Below, one piece after another: positions 43,370-51,706 of a stretch of DNA of 64,000 bases. Both the position numbers and the translations under genes were made by a program. Under the pieces are notes generated by a model. It did not search any database, was not told where the DNA came from, and was given only the letters and a program-made list of their open reading frames with translations. The number at the start of each line of letters is the position of its first letter. The first letter of the stretch is position 1. This DNA comes from Prosthecobacter debontii (GTDB lineage: Bacteria; Verrucomicrobiota; Verrucomicrobiia; Verrucomicrobiales; Akkermansiaceae): NCBI GenBank assembly GCA_945873125.1, contig CAMCBV010000006.1, forward strand, positions 1 to 64,000, in the 5' to 3' direction.

Positions 43370-44083
43370 ATGAAATTTTTTCTTCGATTCCTTAAACTCG
43401 CAGCTCTTTTGGTCTGCATCTGGCTCATCATTCCCCGCATCTTGGGGAAAGATAAAGCAGAGGATCCTCCTGAAGCTGGAGACAAGGTCGGCGATGACAT
43501 AGTAGAAAATGCCCCCGAAGAGTCCGCCAAAGCCGGCGATATCGTCACAACCTACCGCACCATTCCAGTTTACTCAAATGGTGACAATTATACCATGAGT
43601 TACGGTAAGCACTTCTCCGCAAATCAATACTATTACGGCCAAAAGTGGCAGTGTGTTGAGTTTGTGAAAAGATTCTATCACGACGCCTTCAACCACCAGA
43701 TGCCCAATGCTTGGGGGCATGCCATAGGCTACTACGATCCGACCGTCCTTCACGGAAAATTGAATAAAGATCGAGGCATGTTTCAGTTTAAAAATGGCGG
43801 AGTTACTTGTCCACAACCCGATGATCTTCTCGTCTTTGACTTCGCTCCCTATGGTCACGTCTCGGTGATTTCCTCAGTTCGGGAAAACGAAATCGAAGTC
43901 GTGCAACAGAATATCAAAGGCAGACCCCGACAGACCTATCATCTCGAAAAAAAGGACGGCCTTTTTACCATTCTTGCAAAAAAGAAGCCCGTAGGCTGGC
44001 TCCGTCTCCCTCCCGCAAAACTGAGGAATCCTGTTTTCCCTGTGGACGCAAATCCTACGCTGGGAACTGCACCAGCACCTTGA
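43370..44083 (+). CDS. CHAP-domain amidase/endopeptidase, membrane-anchored
   Basis: This 237-residue protein starts with an anchor helix (LKLAALLVCIWLIIPRIL) and an acidic linker, then a CHAP domain: catalytic Cys in YGQKWQCVEFVKRF, catalytic His in FAPYGHVSVISSV, and a following acidic/Asn partner (NEIEVVQQN). CHAP enzymes cut murein peptide amides or glutathionylspermidine. The order and spacing resemble the glutathionylspermidine-amidase type more than phage endolysins. It faces the periplasm. It is convergent with parA. Confidence 0.82.
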   Translation: MKFFLRFLKLAALLVCIWLIIPRILGKDKAEDPPEAGDKVGDDIVENAPEESAKAGDIVTTYRTIPVYSNGDNYTMSYGKHFSANQYYYGQKWQCVEFVKRFYHDAFNHQMPNAWGHAIGYYDPTVLHGKLNKDRGMFQFKNGGVTCPQPDDLLVFDFAPYGHVSVISSVRENEIEVVQQNIKGRPRQTYHLEKKDGLFTILAKKKPVGWLRLPPAKLRNPVFPVDANPTLGTAPAP

Positions 44084-44122
44084 GCCCTTAAGCCAAATGC
44101 CCAGGTTTGGATTTTATCTTTC

Positions 44123-44917
44123 TTACTTCGCGGTAAGCAGCGAATCGACGCGAGCATGGCGGACGAGGAATTCATCGGCGAGTTTGCCATAGGACAGGGC
44201 GCCAATGCCTGATGGATCGTGCTCGAAAATGGTTTTACCGTGTGAAGGTGCCTCGCCGATGCGGATCGTTCTCGGGATGACTTGCTTGTAGATTTCCTCT
44301 GGGAAGTAGTTCGTGACTTCCTCGACAACTTGACGGCACAGCAGGGTGCGACTGTCATACATCGTCATGATAATACCTTCCAAGGTGAGATCGGGATTGG
44401 CTCCTGAATTGCGAATTTCATCGAGGATGCCGACAATTTTCGCAAGGCCTTCGAGGCCGAACCATTCGCATTGGAGGGGGATGAGGACCTCGTCCGCAGC
44501 AGCGAGGGCGGCGGTCATTAGGACGCCCAAGGATGGAGGGGTATCGAGGATGCAATACTCAAAAAGATCGTTTGGCTTGAGGCCTTGGAGAATGCCACGC
44601 AGGCGGGTGAGGTGGTCATCGGAACGAGCGAGTTCAATTTCGATACCTGCGAGATCCATCTCGGAGGGAAGGAAGGTGAGATTCTCGCGGCCGGAATCGA
44701 TGAATTTATCGCGTATGTCCGCGTTGCCGAGAAGCACGGGATAGATGGAAGATAAGGGCGGGGCCTCGATTCCTAGGCCTGAAGTGCAGTTCGCCTGTGA
44801 GTCCAGATCCATGAGCAGAACGCGTTGGCCCCGTAGAGCGAGGGCGTGCGAGAGGTTCATGGCAGTGGTGGTTTTCCCGACTCCTCCCTTTTGGTTTCCG
44901 ATGGCGATGACTTTCAC
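44123..44917 (-). CDS. parA: ParA/Soj chromosome-partitioning ATPase
   Basis: The 264-residue ATPase has the deviant Walker A QKGGVGKTTTAMN with the signature lysine, Walker A' DLDSQANCTSGLG, and Walker B-like YCILDTPPSLG. It lacks the N-terminal HTH of plasmid type Ia ParA, so it fits the chromosomal Soj family. A parB gene and parS sites are not adjacent, which is unusual for Soj; I saw no TGTTTCACGTGAAACA-like 16-mer nearby. It may instead position other cargo. Confidence 0.9.
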   Translation of the reverse strand: MKVIAIGNQKGGVGKTTTAMNLSHALALRGQRVLLMDLDSQANCTSGLGIEAPPLSSIYPVLLGNADIRDKFIDSGRENLTFLPSEMDLAGIEIELARSDDHLTRLRGILQGLKPNDLFEYCILDTPPSLGVLMTAALAAADEVLIPLQCEWFGLEGLAKIVGILDEIRNSGANPDLTLEGIIMTMYDSRTLLCRQVVEEVTNYFPEEIYKQVIPRTIRIGEAPSHGKTIFEHDPSGIGALSYGKLADEFLVRHARVDSLLTAK

Positions 44918-45275
44918 GAATCGGGAGAATGGCGGGAAACTTTAAGTTTTAAACCCTAAACTTCGATTTTCTGGAGATGGCGCGAGAAATGTTTTAATCG
45001 ATCGTTTGGTAACGTGGCGCTTTTAGCGGTTTGGGCATTTTCAATCAGGGAGAAACAAGATTTAGGAGGAGAGGAGGGTAGAACTCTAAACTTCAAAGTT
45101 CACCCCTCCGTGTCCTCCGTATTGTCTCTTCCCTCCGTGGTAAAAAATGTAGGAACCTTTCATACAAGCCCTATGATCAAATGCTCGATTGGTATCATCC
45201 AACTCTCCACCCCAGAAAATGGGAGTTTAGAGTTTGGAGATTGAAATTTGAAATTTGAAACTTGAAGCTCCCCTC
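44918..45275. repeat. Intergenic spacer with low-complexity dispersed repeats
   Basis: No gene is supported between parA and tlyA, which are divergently arranged. The stretch contains phrases of known dispersed families: AGAACTCTAAACTTCAAAG, CTCCGTGTCCTCCGTATTG, CTTCCCTCCGTGGTAAAA, and the run TTGAAATTTGAAATTTGAA just ahead of tlyA. They probably hold the promoters of both genes, but I cannot place them. Confidence 0.45.
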
Positions 45276-46004
45276 GTGAGGAAAGACCGGCTGGATGCTT
45301 TAATATTTAATCGTGGGATGTGTGATTCCCGTGAGCAGGCAAAGCGTTTGGTGTTGGCGGGTGAGGTGAGGGTGGATGGGCGGATGGTGGACAAGCCGGC
45401 GGAGAAATTTGGTGAGGATGTGGTCGTGGAAATCAAGGAAAAGCCCAAGTTTGTTGGGCGCGGGGGCCTGAAATTGGAGGGTGCGCTGGAGGCCTTTGGG
45501 ATCGATGTCACGGGTTGGGTCTGCTTGGACGTCGGGGCATCGACTGGGGGATTTACGGATTGTTTGCTGCAGCGCGGGGCGGCGCGGGTGCACGCGGTTG
45601 ACGTGGGCACGAACCAGCTGGTCTGGAAGCTGAGAAACGATCCTCGGGTGATTTCGAAAGAAAAATTCAACGCCAGGCATATGGGGCCGGAGGACATTGG
45701 GGAAAAAATCCGCCTCGCGGTCATGGATTTGTCGTTTATTTCTCTGACTAAAGTTCTGCCGGCGGTTTTCGGGGTCTTGGGAGAGGGATGCGAGGTGGTT
45801 TGCCTGATTAAACCCCAGTTTGAGTTAGAGAGGGAAGATATTGGCAAAGGCGGGATCGTGAGGGAAGAAGAGCTCAGGGAGCGCGCGGTGGAGAAAATCC
45901 GCAAGTTTGTGACCGAAGAGCATGGTAGAACCTGGAAAGGTATCATACCAGCCAGTATTGCGGGAATGGATGGGAATCAGGAATTTCTCGCTTGGATTGG
46001 CTGA
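45276..46004 (+). CDS. tlyA: TlyA-family rRNA 2'-O-methyltransferase
   Basis: The protein pairs an N-terminal S4 RNA-binding domain (about 1-60, RLDALIFNRGMCDSREQAKR, LAGEVRVDG) with a Rossmann methyltransferase: SAM site CLDVGASTGGFTDCLLQRGA, acidic AVDVGTNQL, and DLSFISLTKVLP with KPQFE. The catalytic tetrad Lys-Asp-Lys-Glu of 2'-O-methyltransferases is compatible. I prefer GTG at 45276 (VRKDRLDALI, matching family starts); a TTG seven codons earlier (45255) is in frame and lies in the AT repeat. TlyA methylates 16S C1409 and 23S C1920 and is linked to capreomycin susceptibility. Confidence 0.88.
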   Translation: MRKDRLDALIFNRGMCDSREQAKRLVLAGEVRVDGRMVDKPAEKFGEDVVVEIKEKPKFVGRGGLKLEGALEAFGIDVTGWVCLDVGASTGGFTDCLLQRGAARVHAVDVGTNQLVWKLRNDPRVISKEKFNARHMGPEDIGEKIRLAVMDLSFISLTKVLPAVFGVLGEGCEVVCLIKPQFELEREDIGKGGIVREEELRERAVEKIRKFVTEEHGRTWKGIIPASIAGMDGNQEFLAWIG

Positions 46005-46100
46005 GAATTTTTTTTTGAATAAAATTCGCTAGAATTTATCTAGTAATGGAATACCCTGTTCGGGGTTTGATCAAACCAATAACTAAACGAAAAAACGACT

Positions 46101-46496
46101 ATGAAATTACTATTAATCACGTTCTGTGCAGCTATCTTTGTCACTCCTCTCGCTTTTGCTGAGAGCAAGTGTGAGAAAAAATGTGATAAGGAAGCCAAAA
46201 AAGAAGAAACCCTTGCCCATTGCGGTAAGTGTGCAAAAGGCGAAAAGCACGATGGCGAGAAAAAAGAAGAAGCCAAAAAAGAAGGTGCTTTGACTGCCGA
46301 AGCTGGTGGCAAGAAGTGCGACAAGAAGTGCGACAAAGAGGCTAAAGAAGAAACCCTCGCAGATTGCAAAAAGTGCGACAAAGATAAGAAAAAAGAGGGA
46401 GAAGCCAAAAAAGAAGGTACTTTGATTGCTGAAGCTGGTGGCAAGAAGTGCGACAAGAAGTGCGACAAAGAGGCTAAAGAAGAGACCCTCGCTTAA
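46101..46496 (+). CDS. Small exported Lys/Glu/Cys-rich repeat protein
   Basis: The 131-residue protein has a clear signal peptide (MKLLLITFCAAIFVTPLAFA). The mature part is nearly all Lys, Glu, Asp, Ala and Cys, with repeated CDKKCDKEAK blocks and CxxC pairs (HCGKCAK, DCKKCDK). A 44-residue unit (132 bp) is duplicated, 92 bp of the second copy being nearly identical at DNA level. I know no family function; the cysteine-pair pattern suggests metal binding or a disulfide-rich surface protein. It ends at a strong terminator (46518-46552), so it forms its own transcript. Confidence 0.8.
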   Translation: MKLLLITFCAAIFVTPLAFAESKCEKKCDKEAKKEETLAHCGKCAKGEKHDGEKKEEAKKEGALTAEAGGKKCDKKCDKEAKEETLADCKKCDKDKKKEGEAKKEGTLIAEAGGKKCDKKCDKEAKEETLA

Positions 46497-46517
46497 TTGT
46501 TAGATATTTATTAATTT

Positions 46518-46552
46518 AAAAAGCCACTGGAGTGATCCAGTGGCTTTTTTTT
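46518..46552 (+). terminator. Strong intrinsic terminator after the Cys-rich gene
   Basis: A 13-bp stem, AAAAAGCCACTGG paired with CCAGTGGCTTTTT, around the loop AGTGAT, followed by more T. It starts 22 bases after the stop codon. Confidence 0.9.
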
Positions 46553-46643
46553 ATTGGGCAGAACGAGTCAGTCTAATTGCTTTGGACTACTGAGGTGTTT
46601 CGAAGCACTTCGTGAAACGTGGAAGTCGCGAATTGACTGTTTT

Positions 46644-46682
46644 GAGGGAGCGCTGAGAGAAAGGGGAGGCTCCCTCTTTTTT
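46644..46682 (+). terminator. Second forward terminator-like hairpin
   Basis: GAGGGAGC (46644-46651) pairs with GCTCCCTC (46669-46676) across a 17-base loop, followed by TTTTTT. It overlaps the stop of the converging NHL gene. It would stop forward read-through before it enters that gene antisense. Confidence 0.65.
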
Positions 46683-47628
46683 ATTTCTTAACATCCCAAC
46701 GGAGGATGCGGCCCCATTTGTTCCACTCGGTGGTGACGACGTTGCCGTCTTTATCGAAGGTGACGCCGTGCGGAGAGGTCGTGATGCCTTCGCGCCAAGC
46801 TTCGGGTTTCACTCCGTTGGTGTTGAATTCTTTCGGGTTGTCGTTCGGGCCGAGGACTTTGAGGACCTTTCCTTCCTTATCGAGAATGCTCACGCCGCTG
46901 GCGAGTTGAGCGACTGCGACAAGGTCGCCATGGAAATCCACGGTGCAAGGATGAGGGATGTTTTCAGCAAAGACGCCGATGACAGTGCCGTCGAGATTCA
47001 GGTGGATAAGGCGGTTGTTGGCGCGATCGCAGATCAGGACGCGGGCTGGCTCGTAGCGGTAATCGAAAGCAAATTTGTGAGCGGTTTTGAAATTCCATGG
47101 CTCTGCTTTGCCTGCGGTGGTGCTTTTGAATTTTCCGTCTTTATCGAAGATGAGGATACGATCAGAGGCGTAGCCATCGATCAACCAGATGTCGCCGTTG
47201 GGCGCGCGGTCGGCATGTGTGAGGGCAAATTTTTTGCCTACGGATTCGGGGATCGCGGTCATCGGAATATCCATGAGGATTTCGCCCTCCGTGGAAAGTT
47301 TGAGGAAGGCGGATTTTTCATCTTTCAAGCAAGCGGCATAGATGACGTCTTTGCCCTCTTCTTGAACCATCGTGAAACCATGGTGGTTGTTGCGGGCGTT
47401 GGGCAGGTTGCGGAGGTATTTGCCTTCCGGGGAGTAAATTTGGATACCGCTTTTCTCGCCGCCGACAATCGAGACGTAGAAATTACCTTTGGAATCGACA
47501 TCGATTTCACCATGTGAATCGCCGATGTGGGCAATGCCTTCGGGAGTTTTCAGCCAGTCTTTTTTGTGATCGAATTCATGGGCGCTGGCAACGGTTAGGA
47601 GGGCGGCGAGGAGTAGGATTGGTTTCAT
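46681..47628 (-). CDS. Secreted NHL-repeat beta-propeller protein
   Basis: The start at 47628 gives a signal peptide (MKPILLLAALLTVASAHEF); the frame runs upstream without one. The 315-residue product has about six NHL/SMP-30-like blades, e.g. GEIDVDSKGNFYVS, GIQIYSPEGKYLRNL, GDIWLIDGYASDRILIFDKDG, VLICDRANNRLIHLNLDG and SPHGVTFDKDGNVVTTEWNKWGR. The fold binds proteins or peptides, and some members are lactonases or amidating enzymes. In Verrucomicrobia similar proteins accompany PSD1/ThuA type systems. Upstream lies a Fur gene on the same strand, 51 bases away. Confidence 0.8.
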   Translation of the reverse strand: MKPILLLAALLTVASAHEFDHKKDWLKTPEGIAHIGDSHGEIDVDSKGNFYVSIVGGEKSGIQIYSPEGKYLRNLPNARNNHHGFTMVQEEGKDVIYAACLKDEKSAFLKLSTEGEILMDIPMTAIPESVGKKFALTHADRAPNGDIWLIDGYASDRILIFDKDGKFKSTTAGKAEPWNFKTAHKFAFDYRYEPARVLICDRANNRLIHLNLDGTVIGVFAENIPHPCTVDFHGDLVAVAQLASGVSILDKEGKVLKVLGPNDNPKEFNTNGVKPEAWREGITTSPHGVTFDKDGNVVTTEWNKWGRILRWDVKK

Positions 47629-47679
47629 GTTTCTTGGTTTGTAGTTCTTGGTTGGGGATCTGGGATTGAGATTTGGCAA

Positions 47680-48105
47680 TTAAGCGCAGCGGGGGCAGGT
47701 TCCGAAAAATTCAAGCTCATGATACAGGCCTTGATAGCCGGTTTTTTCGCGAATTTCGTTTTCGAGCTCGTGAACGGGACAAGGAGCCTGGATCGATTCG
47801 ATTTTTCCGCATCCGGTGCAAATCAGGTAATCGCTGTGTATTCCGGGTTGAAGCAGGGTGAAATAGGCGGCGCGTTCATGGAGGCCGAGGCGGCGGATTA
47901 TTCCGTGTTCGGTGAGGCGTTGCAGTAGGCGATAGACCGTGGCCTTGTCGCAAAGATCGGTGAGGCGTTTCGAGCCGGTGAGCTCGGCCAGAGTCATGGG
48001 CCGGGGGTTTTCCATGAGTGTCAGAAGCAATTCCTCCAATGCTTTCGTGCGGCGCAGGCCGAGATCGCGGCAGCGAGCGATGACTTGTTTGAGAGGTGTT
48101 TCCAT
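47680..48105 (-). CDS. Fur-family metal-responsive repressor
   Basis: The 141-residue regulator has the Fur winged helix (LRRTKALEELLLTLMENPRPMT, then KATVYRLLQRLTEHGII) and dimerisation domain with metal site AYFTLLQPGIHSDYLICTGCG (conserved His and CTGCG) and a second CPRC at the C terminus, so a structural zinc site of C4 type is present. The His-rich HHHxH of iron Fur is replaced by IHSDY. Zur- or PerR-like sensing is possible. Any target cannot be told from here. Confidence 0.82.
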   Translation of the reverse strand: METPLKQVIARCRDLGLRRTKALEELLLTLMENPRPMTLAELTGSKRLTDLCDKATVYRLLQRLTEHGIIRRLGLHERAAYFTLLQPGIHSDYLICTGCGKIESIQAPCPVHELENEIREKTGYQGLYHELEFFGTCPRCA

Positions 48106-48151
48106 GGATGCGGGATAGGGGTGAGATGCGGGCAGGATGTCCTGCGCTCCC

Positions 48152-49183
48152 TCAGAAGAGTCTTGACTGGGGATCCTCAGGTTTCAAGGGCGGAAAAGGT
48201 GCGCCTATTTTTTCATAGGCGGCAGGCATGGCGGTTCGTCCGCGCGGCGTGCGCTGAATGAAGCCCTGCATAATGAGGAAAGGCTCATGGACTTCCTCGA
48301 GCGTGGCTGCGTCTTCGCCGACGGCAACGGCGAGGGAGTTAAGCCCGACTGGACCACCTCCGAATTTGTAGATCATGGCTTCCAATAAACGCTTGTCCAT
48401 TTCATCAAGGCCATCGGAATCGATTTCGATCATGGCGAGTGCCGAGGCGGCGCTGGTTGGGTCGATGATTCCGGTGCCGCGCACTTGGGCAAAATCCCTT
48501 ACCCAACGTAAAAGGGCATTGGCAACGCGGGGAGTGCCGCGGGAACGAGATGCGATTTCAAGGGCACCTGCCCGATGGATTTCCGTGTCAAGCAGGCCGG
48601 CGGAACGTTCGATGATATCAGCGAGTTCTTCACGGTTGTAATAATCGAGGCGATTGATCAGGCCAAAGCGTGAGCGCAGCGGAGCGGTGAGCATGCCGGA
48701 GCGGGTGGTTGCACCAACGAGAGTGAAGCGCGGAAGATTGATTTGGATGGAGCGGGCAGAGGGACCGGAGTCGATGATGATATCGAGTCGGTAATCTTCC
48801 ATGGCTGGGTAGAGGTATTCCTCGATCGCGGGATGCAGCCGATGGATTTCGTCGATAAAAAGGATATCACCTTTTTGGATATTGGTGAGGATGCCGGCGA
48901 GGTCGCCCGCTTTTTCGATTTGTGGACCAGAAGTGGTATGCATTTGGGTCCCCGCAGCTTTGGCAACAAGGTTGGCGAGCGTGGTTTTTCCGAGGCCAGG
49001 AGGTCCCGAGAGAAGAATGTGATCAAGGACATCACCCCGTTGTTTCGCTGCTTCCAGCATGAGCAAGATGCGGTCTTTGACTTTTTCCTGTCCGATGAAT
49101 TCGGAAAATGCAGGAGGGCGCAGTGAAACATCGAAGGGAGTCGGCGGGACTCCGGTAGTTTGTTGGTAGAAGTTTTCGGCCAT
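48152..49183 (-). CDS. ruvB: Holliday junction branch migration helicase RuvB
   Basis: RuvB drives branch migration with RuvA. From the ATG at 49183 (MAENFYQ) it has 343 residues. AAA+ landmarks: [18 protein letters not shown] (Walker A), [24 protein letters not shown] (Walker B), the sensor [18 protein letters not shown] with the arginine finger, and the C-terminal winged helix ([18 protein letters not shown]). The N-terminal extension to 49219 is out of family pattern. Neither ruvA nor ruvC is adjacent. No LexA-like box is seen upstream. Confidence 0.95.
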   Translation of the reverse strand: MAENFYQQTTGVPPTPFDVSLRPPAFSEFIGQEKVKDRILLMLEAAKQRGDVLDHILLSGPPGLGKTTLANLVAKAAGTQMHTTSGPQIEKAGDLAGILTNIQKGDILFIDEIHRLHPAIEEYLYPAMEDYRLDIIIDSGPSARSIQINLPRFTLVGATTRSGMLTAPLRSRFGLINRLDYYNREELADIIERSAGLLDTEIHRAGALEIASRSRGTPRVANALLRWVRDFAQVRGTGIIDPTSAASALAMIEIDSDGLDEMDKRLLEAMIYKFGGGPVGLNSLAVAVGEDAATLEEVHEPFLIMQGFIQRTPRGRTAMPAAYEKIGAPFPPLKPEDPQSRLF

Positions 49184-49329
49184 GGACTGGGTAGGGATGC
49201 TGAAATACTGAAAGTGCAATGAGCTTTAGCGAATCGTTATGGAATGCAAAGCCTAATGGTTTGGATTGAGCGAGGCGGAGTCCAAGACTCGAGGAAGAAA
49301 GTGAGGGATAGGAGGTGGTTCAGCCTTAA

Positions 49330-49494
49330 ATGAAGTATTTTTGGCTCGCCTTTGAGGGTTGTAACGACCCCATCATCAAGAGTCGAAATCAAGCGGCCAT
49401 GGATGATTTTCCAGTTATGCATGCGACCGACACGGCGAAAGACGAAGAAGGAAATATCATCCTCAACCTGAAATACAAAAAACTTAGCTTATGA
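49330..49494 (+). CDS. Possible small ORF translationally coupled to the amidohydrolase fusion
   Basis: An ATG at 49330 opens 54 codons (MKYFWLAFEGCNDPIIKSRN..., ending NLKYKKLSL) and its TGA overlaps the next gene's ATG (ATGA at 49491-49494). AGGAGG lies about 14 bases upstream, slightly far. Composition is protein-like, but I recognise no family. It could be a real coupled leader gene or a chance frame. An opposite-strand frame covers the same bases. Confidence 0.35.
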   Translation: MKYFWLAFEGCNDPIIKSRNQAAMDDFPVMHATDTAKDEEGNIILNLKYKKLSL

Positions 49495-51050
49495 AACAAC
49501 TGCGCATTCTTTTCCCTGTCGTCTGCCTGATGGGATTGGCGCTTGTTTTTTTTAACAGACCGGCAGGTGAAGCAAAAAAAGCAACGGTAGAAAAGAGTGA
49601 TCTGATCCGGAATGATCAAGAAGCCGAGATAAGTCCGCCGATTGATGAAAAAATGCACATCTACCTCGTCATGGGTGAGGGTAAGGCGGGTGAGATTTCT
49701 ACGGATTCCAAAGAGGCTGGAAGCATGGATCGCTGTGTGCGGTTGAATGAAAACAAGGAATGGGTGCCCATGGTCGATGGAAGCGATCCGGAGCATGCTT
49801 TTGTCAGGAAAGTTCTAGGTAAGAATAAATCGCTCAAAATCGGCTTGGTTACTAGCAAGAGAGAGAATGCCAAGATTGATATATGGATGGATAGGAATTT
49901 GCCTGAGACTCGTGAAATGCGACAGCTTGTGAAACATGCGATGCAGGGTGGGGAGTTCAAAGGTGTGTTGTGGTTATATGGAAATGAGGTGGTTGAGGGT
50001 GATATGGATAAAATGAAGTCATTTGTCGCTGATCTGCGCAGTCATATTGGCGATCCCAATCTTCCATTCATCATCGGTATGGTTCAAGGATCAGCATCGG
50101 CACAAGCGCAGTTGGCAAAAATTCCAGAGAACATTCATTTAACGGCTTTGGCCGGTGCTGAAAGCGCTGAATTGCTGGGTGAGCTATACGCTGAAAAGAT
50201 GTTGGAATTGCGACGGCTCCATGAAAAGGTCACGCCCAAAGCGCCGTCCGATCTCAATTTGATCGATCCACATGTGCATGCGATGTCGGTGACCCCGCTT
50301 GGTTTGCGAGCGGTTGCAAACTGGATGGACGAGCGAAATGTCGAGCGCTGCATCGTGAGTCCGCTCATGCACAAAGGTTCGCATCCGCAGAATGAGGAGG
50401 AATATCAGACGATGTTGGAAAATTTTCGCCCGTACAAAGGGAAAATCGACCGTATGTGCATCATCAATGCGGGAGAAGTCGGATCTACTGAAGAAGCCGT
50501 CACCCTTTTAAAACGCGAGATTGGAGATGGTGCGATTGCTTTTGGAGAACATTACGGAGTGGGGCTGATGTTTGATGATCCGAAAAATCTCATGTTGTAT
50601 GAAGCATGTGAGAAAGTCGGATTGCCGGTCATGTTTCATATCGATCAGAACAAAAATATGGTCGAGCAGGGCATGGAGCGGGTGGATCATGTTTTGAGAA
50701 AATACCCCAAATGCAATCTCGTGGCACATGCGTATTGGTGGCGGCAGTTGGCGAATGGAACCTGCGATCGTCAGCTACAAGAGCATCCGAATTTATATGC
50801 GGATATGTCAGGCCGAGTTGTGATTGATGTGCTCAATCGGGATCGGGCTTATGCGCGGGAGTTTTTGATACGGAATCAGGATAAAATTCTCTGGGCGACG
50901 GATGAAGGTTGGTGGTCGTTCGGTGGCAGAGACAAACAAATGAATCAGCACTATACATTTCTGGAGGGATTGGATTTGCCAGATGAGGTAAGAAGAAAAA
51001 TTTATCGAGAGAACTCGGAGAAGGTATATAGGTTGAACAATAAGAAATAA
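49491..51050 (+). CDS. Fusion of a degenerate sialate-O-acetylesterase-like domain with an amidohydrolase
   Basis: The protein has 519 residues with an N-terminal signal or anchor (ILFPVVCLMGLALVFF). Residues about 55-230 follow the SASA/SGNH-esterase order (MHIYLVMGEGKAG, CVRLNENKEWVPM, KIDIWMDRN, GVLWLYGNEVVEGD, LPFIIGMVQG) but the GQSNMAG nucleophile block reads MGEGKAGE and the serine is lost. From about 255 comes a metal-dependent amidohydrolase (Amidohydro_2 type): IDPHVHAMSVT, FGEHYGVGL, VMFHIDQNKN, NLVAHAYWW and ILWATDEGWWSF with the late Asp. The metal residues are kept, so hydrolysis is likely. The pairing suggests acetylated sugar or amide metabolism; the inactive esterase may bind substrate. 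Confidence 0.8.
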   Translation: MKQLRILFPVVCLMGLALVFFNRPAGEAKKATVEKSDLIRNDQEAEISPPIDEKMHIYLVMGEGKAGEISTDSKEAGSMDRCVRLNENKEWVPMVDGSDPEHAFVRKVLGKNKSLKIGLVTSKRENAKIDIWMDRNLPETREMRQLVKHAMQGGEFKGVLWLYGNEVVEGDMDKMKSFVADLRSHIGDPNLPFIIGMVQGSASAQAQLAKIPENIHLTALAGAESAELLGELYAEKMLELRRLHEKVTPKAPSDLNLIDPHVHAMSVTPLGLRAVANWMDERNVERCIVSPLMHKGSHPQNEEEYQTMLENFRPYKGKIDRMCIINAGEVGSTEEAVTLLKREIGDGAIAFGEHYGVGLMFDDPKNLMLYEACEKVGLPVMFHIDQNKNMVEQGMERVDHVLRKYPKCNLVAHAYWWRQLANGTCDRQLQEHPNLYADMSGRVVIDVLNRDRAYAREFLIRNQDKILWATDEGWWSFGGRDKQMNQHYTFLEGLDLPDEVRRKIYRENSEKVYRLNNKK

Positions 51051-51057
51051 GAATTTT

Positions 51058-51096
51058 CAACGCAGATCCGCAAAGTTCGCAGAGGTAACGCAAAGC
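51058..51096. repeat. Dispersed repeat copy 1 (CAACGCAGA... family)
   Basis: A 39-base copy of a family found again at 51523-51560 in the same orientation, with about 80% identity. It contains CGCAGAGGTAACGCAAAGC. The two copies bracket the truncated haemoglobin gene. Confidence 0.7.
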
Positions 51097-51114
51097 TGGG
51101 TTTACTATGATATT

Positions 51115-51504
51115 TTATGACTCAGGCTGGTTCCGCATGAAGTCGGCGACTTGGGCAAAAAGCGCATCGAGGAATGAACGGGCGAAAGGGGGGACTTGGG
51201 TTTCGTCCATGGCCTCGCCCATGAGTTTGAGCCAGCGGTCTCGCTCGGCGATACCGATACGAAATGGGACATGGCGCATACGCAGGCGTGGGTGACCGCG
51301 TTTTTCCATGTATGCGGTGGATGCGCCAAGGCGGAACAACATGAAATCGGCGAGGCGTTCTTCCGAGCCCTCCCAGTCATCGTCCGGATACATCGGGCCG
51401 ATGAGGTCGTCGGTGCGCACGCGTCGATAGAAAGCGGAAACCATGGCGCGGATGCCGGATTCGCCACAGGCTTTCATAACGTCTTGTTCGGTGGGAGTTA
51501 GCAT
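51115..51504 (-). CDS. Group II truncated haemoglobin
   Basis: The start at 51504 gives 129 residues. Helix landmarks: the CD region PDDDWEGSEERLADFML, then YMEKRGHPRLRMRHVPF with the proximal His78, and RDRWLKLMGEAM with the group II Trp at the G8 position. It binds haem and O2 or NO; group II members often detoxify NO or O2. The frame continues to 51558 but that part is repeat sequence. It lies between two direct repeats. No reductase gene is adjacent. Confidence 0.88.
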   Translation of the reverse strand: MLTPTEQDVMKACGESGIRAMVSAFYRRVRTDDLIGPMYPDDDWEGSEERLADFMLFRLGASTAYMEKRGHPRLRMRHVPFRIGIAERDRWLKLMGEAMDETQVPPFARSFLDALFAQVADFMRNQPES

Positions 51505-51522
51505 TTTGGTAATAGGATGTTT

Positions 51523-51560
51523 CAACGCAAAGCCGCAGAGGTCGCAGAGGGAACGCAAAG
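51523..51560. repeat. Dispersed repeat copy 2 (CAACGCAAAG... family)
   Basis: A direct repeat of 51058-51096 (CGCAGAGGGAACGCAAAGC). It overlaps the upstream side of the haemoglobin gene; the frame reading through it (to 51558) is not likely coding. The roughly 150 bases beyond it up to prfA hold no gene I can support. Confidence 0.7.
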
Positions 51561-51706
51561 CAGAGCGAGCGGTCGCTAATTCATATGTGAGCGCAGCGAG
51601 TTGGTTTGGACGTAACGAGGTGGAGTCAAAGCTTGGATTGATGAAAATATGCGGGTTATTTTTGTCATTTGATTTTTAGGCATGGCGGATGCAATCCGCC
51701 GCCACG

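Noticed and set aside
45014..45244. 76-codon frame in the parA-tlyA spacer
   Set aside because: It is made of dispersed repeat phrases and lacks a start signal.
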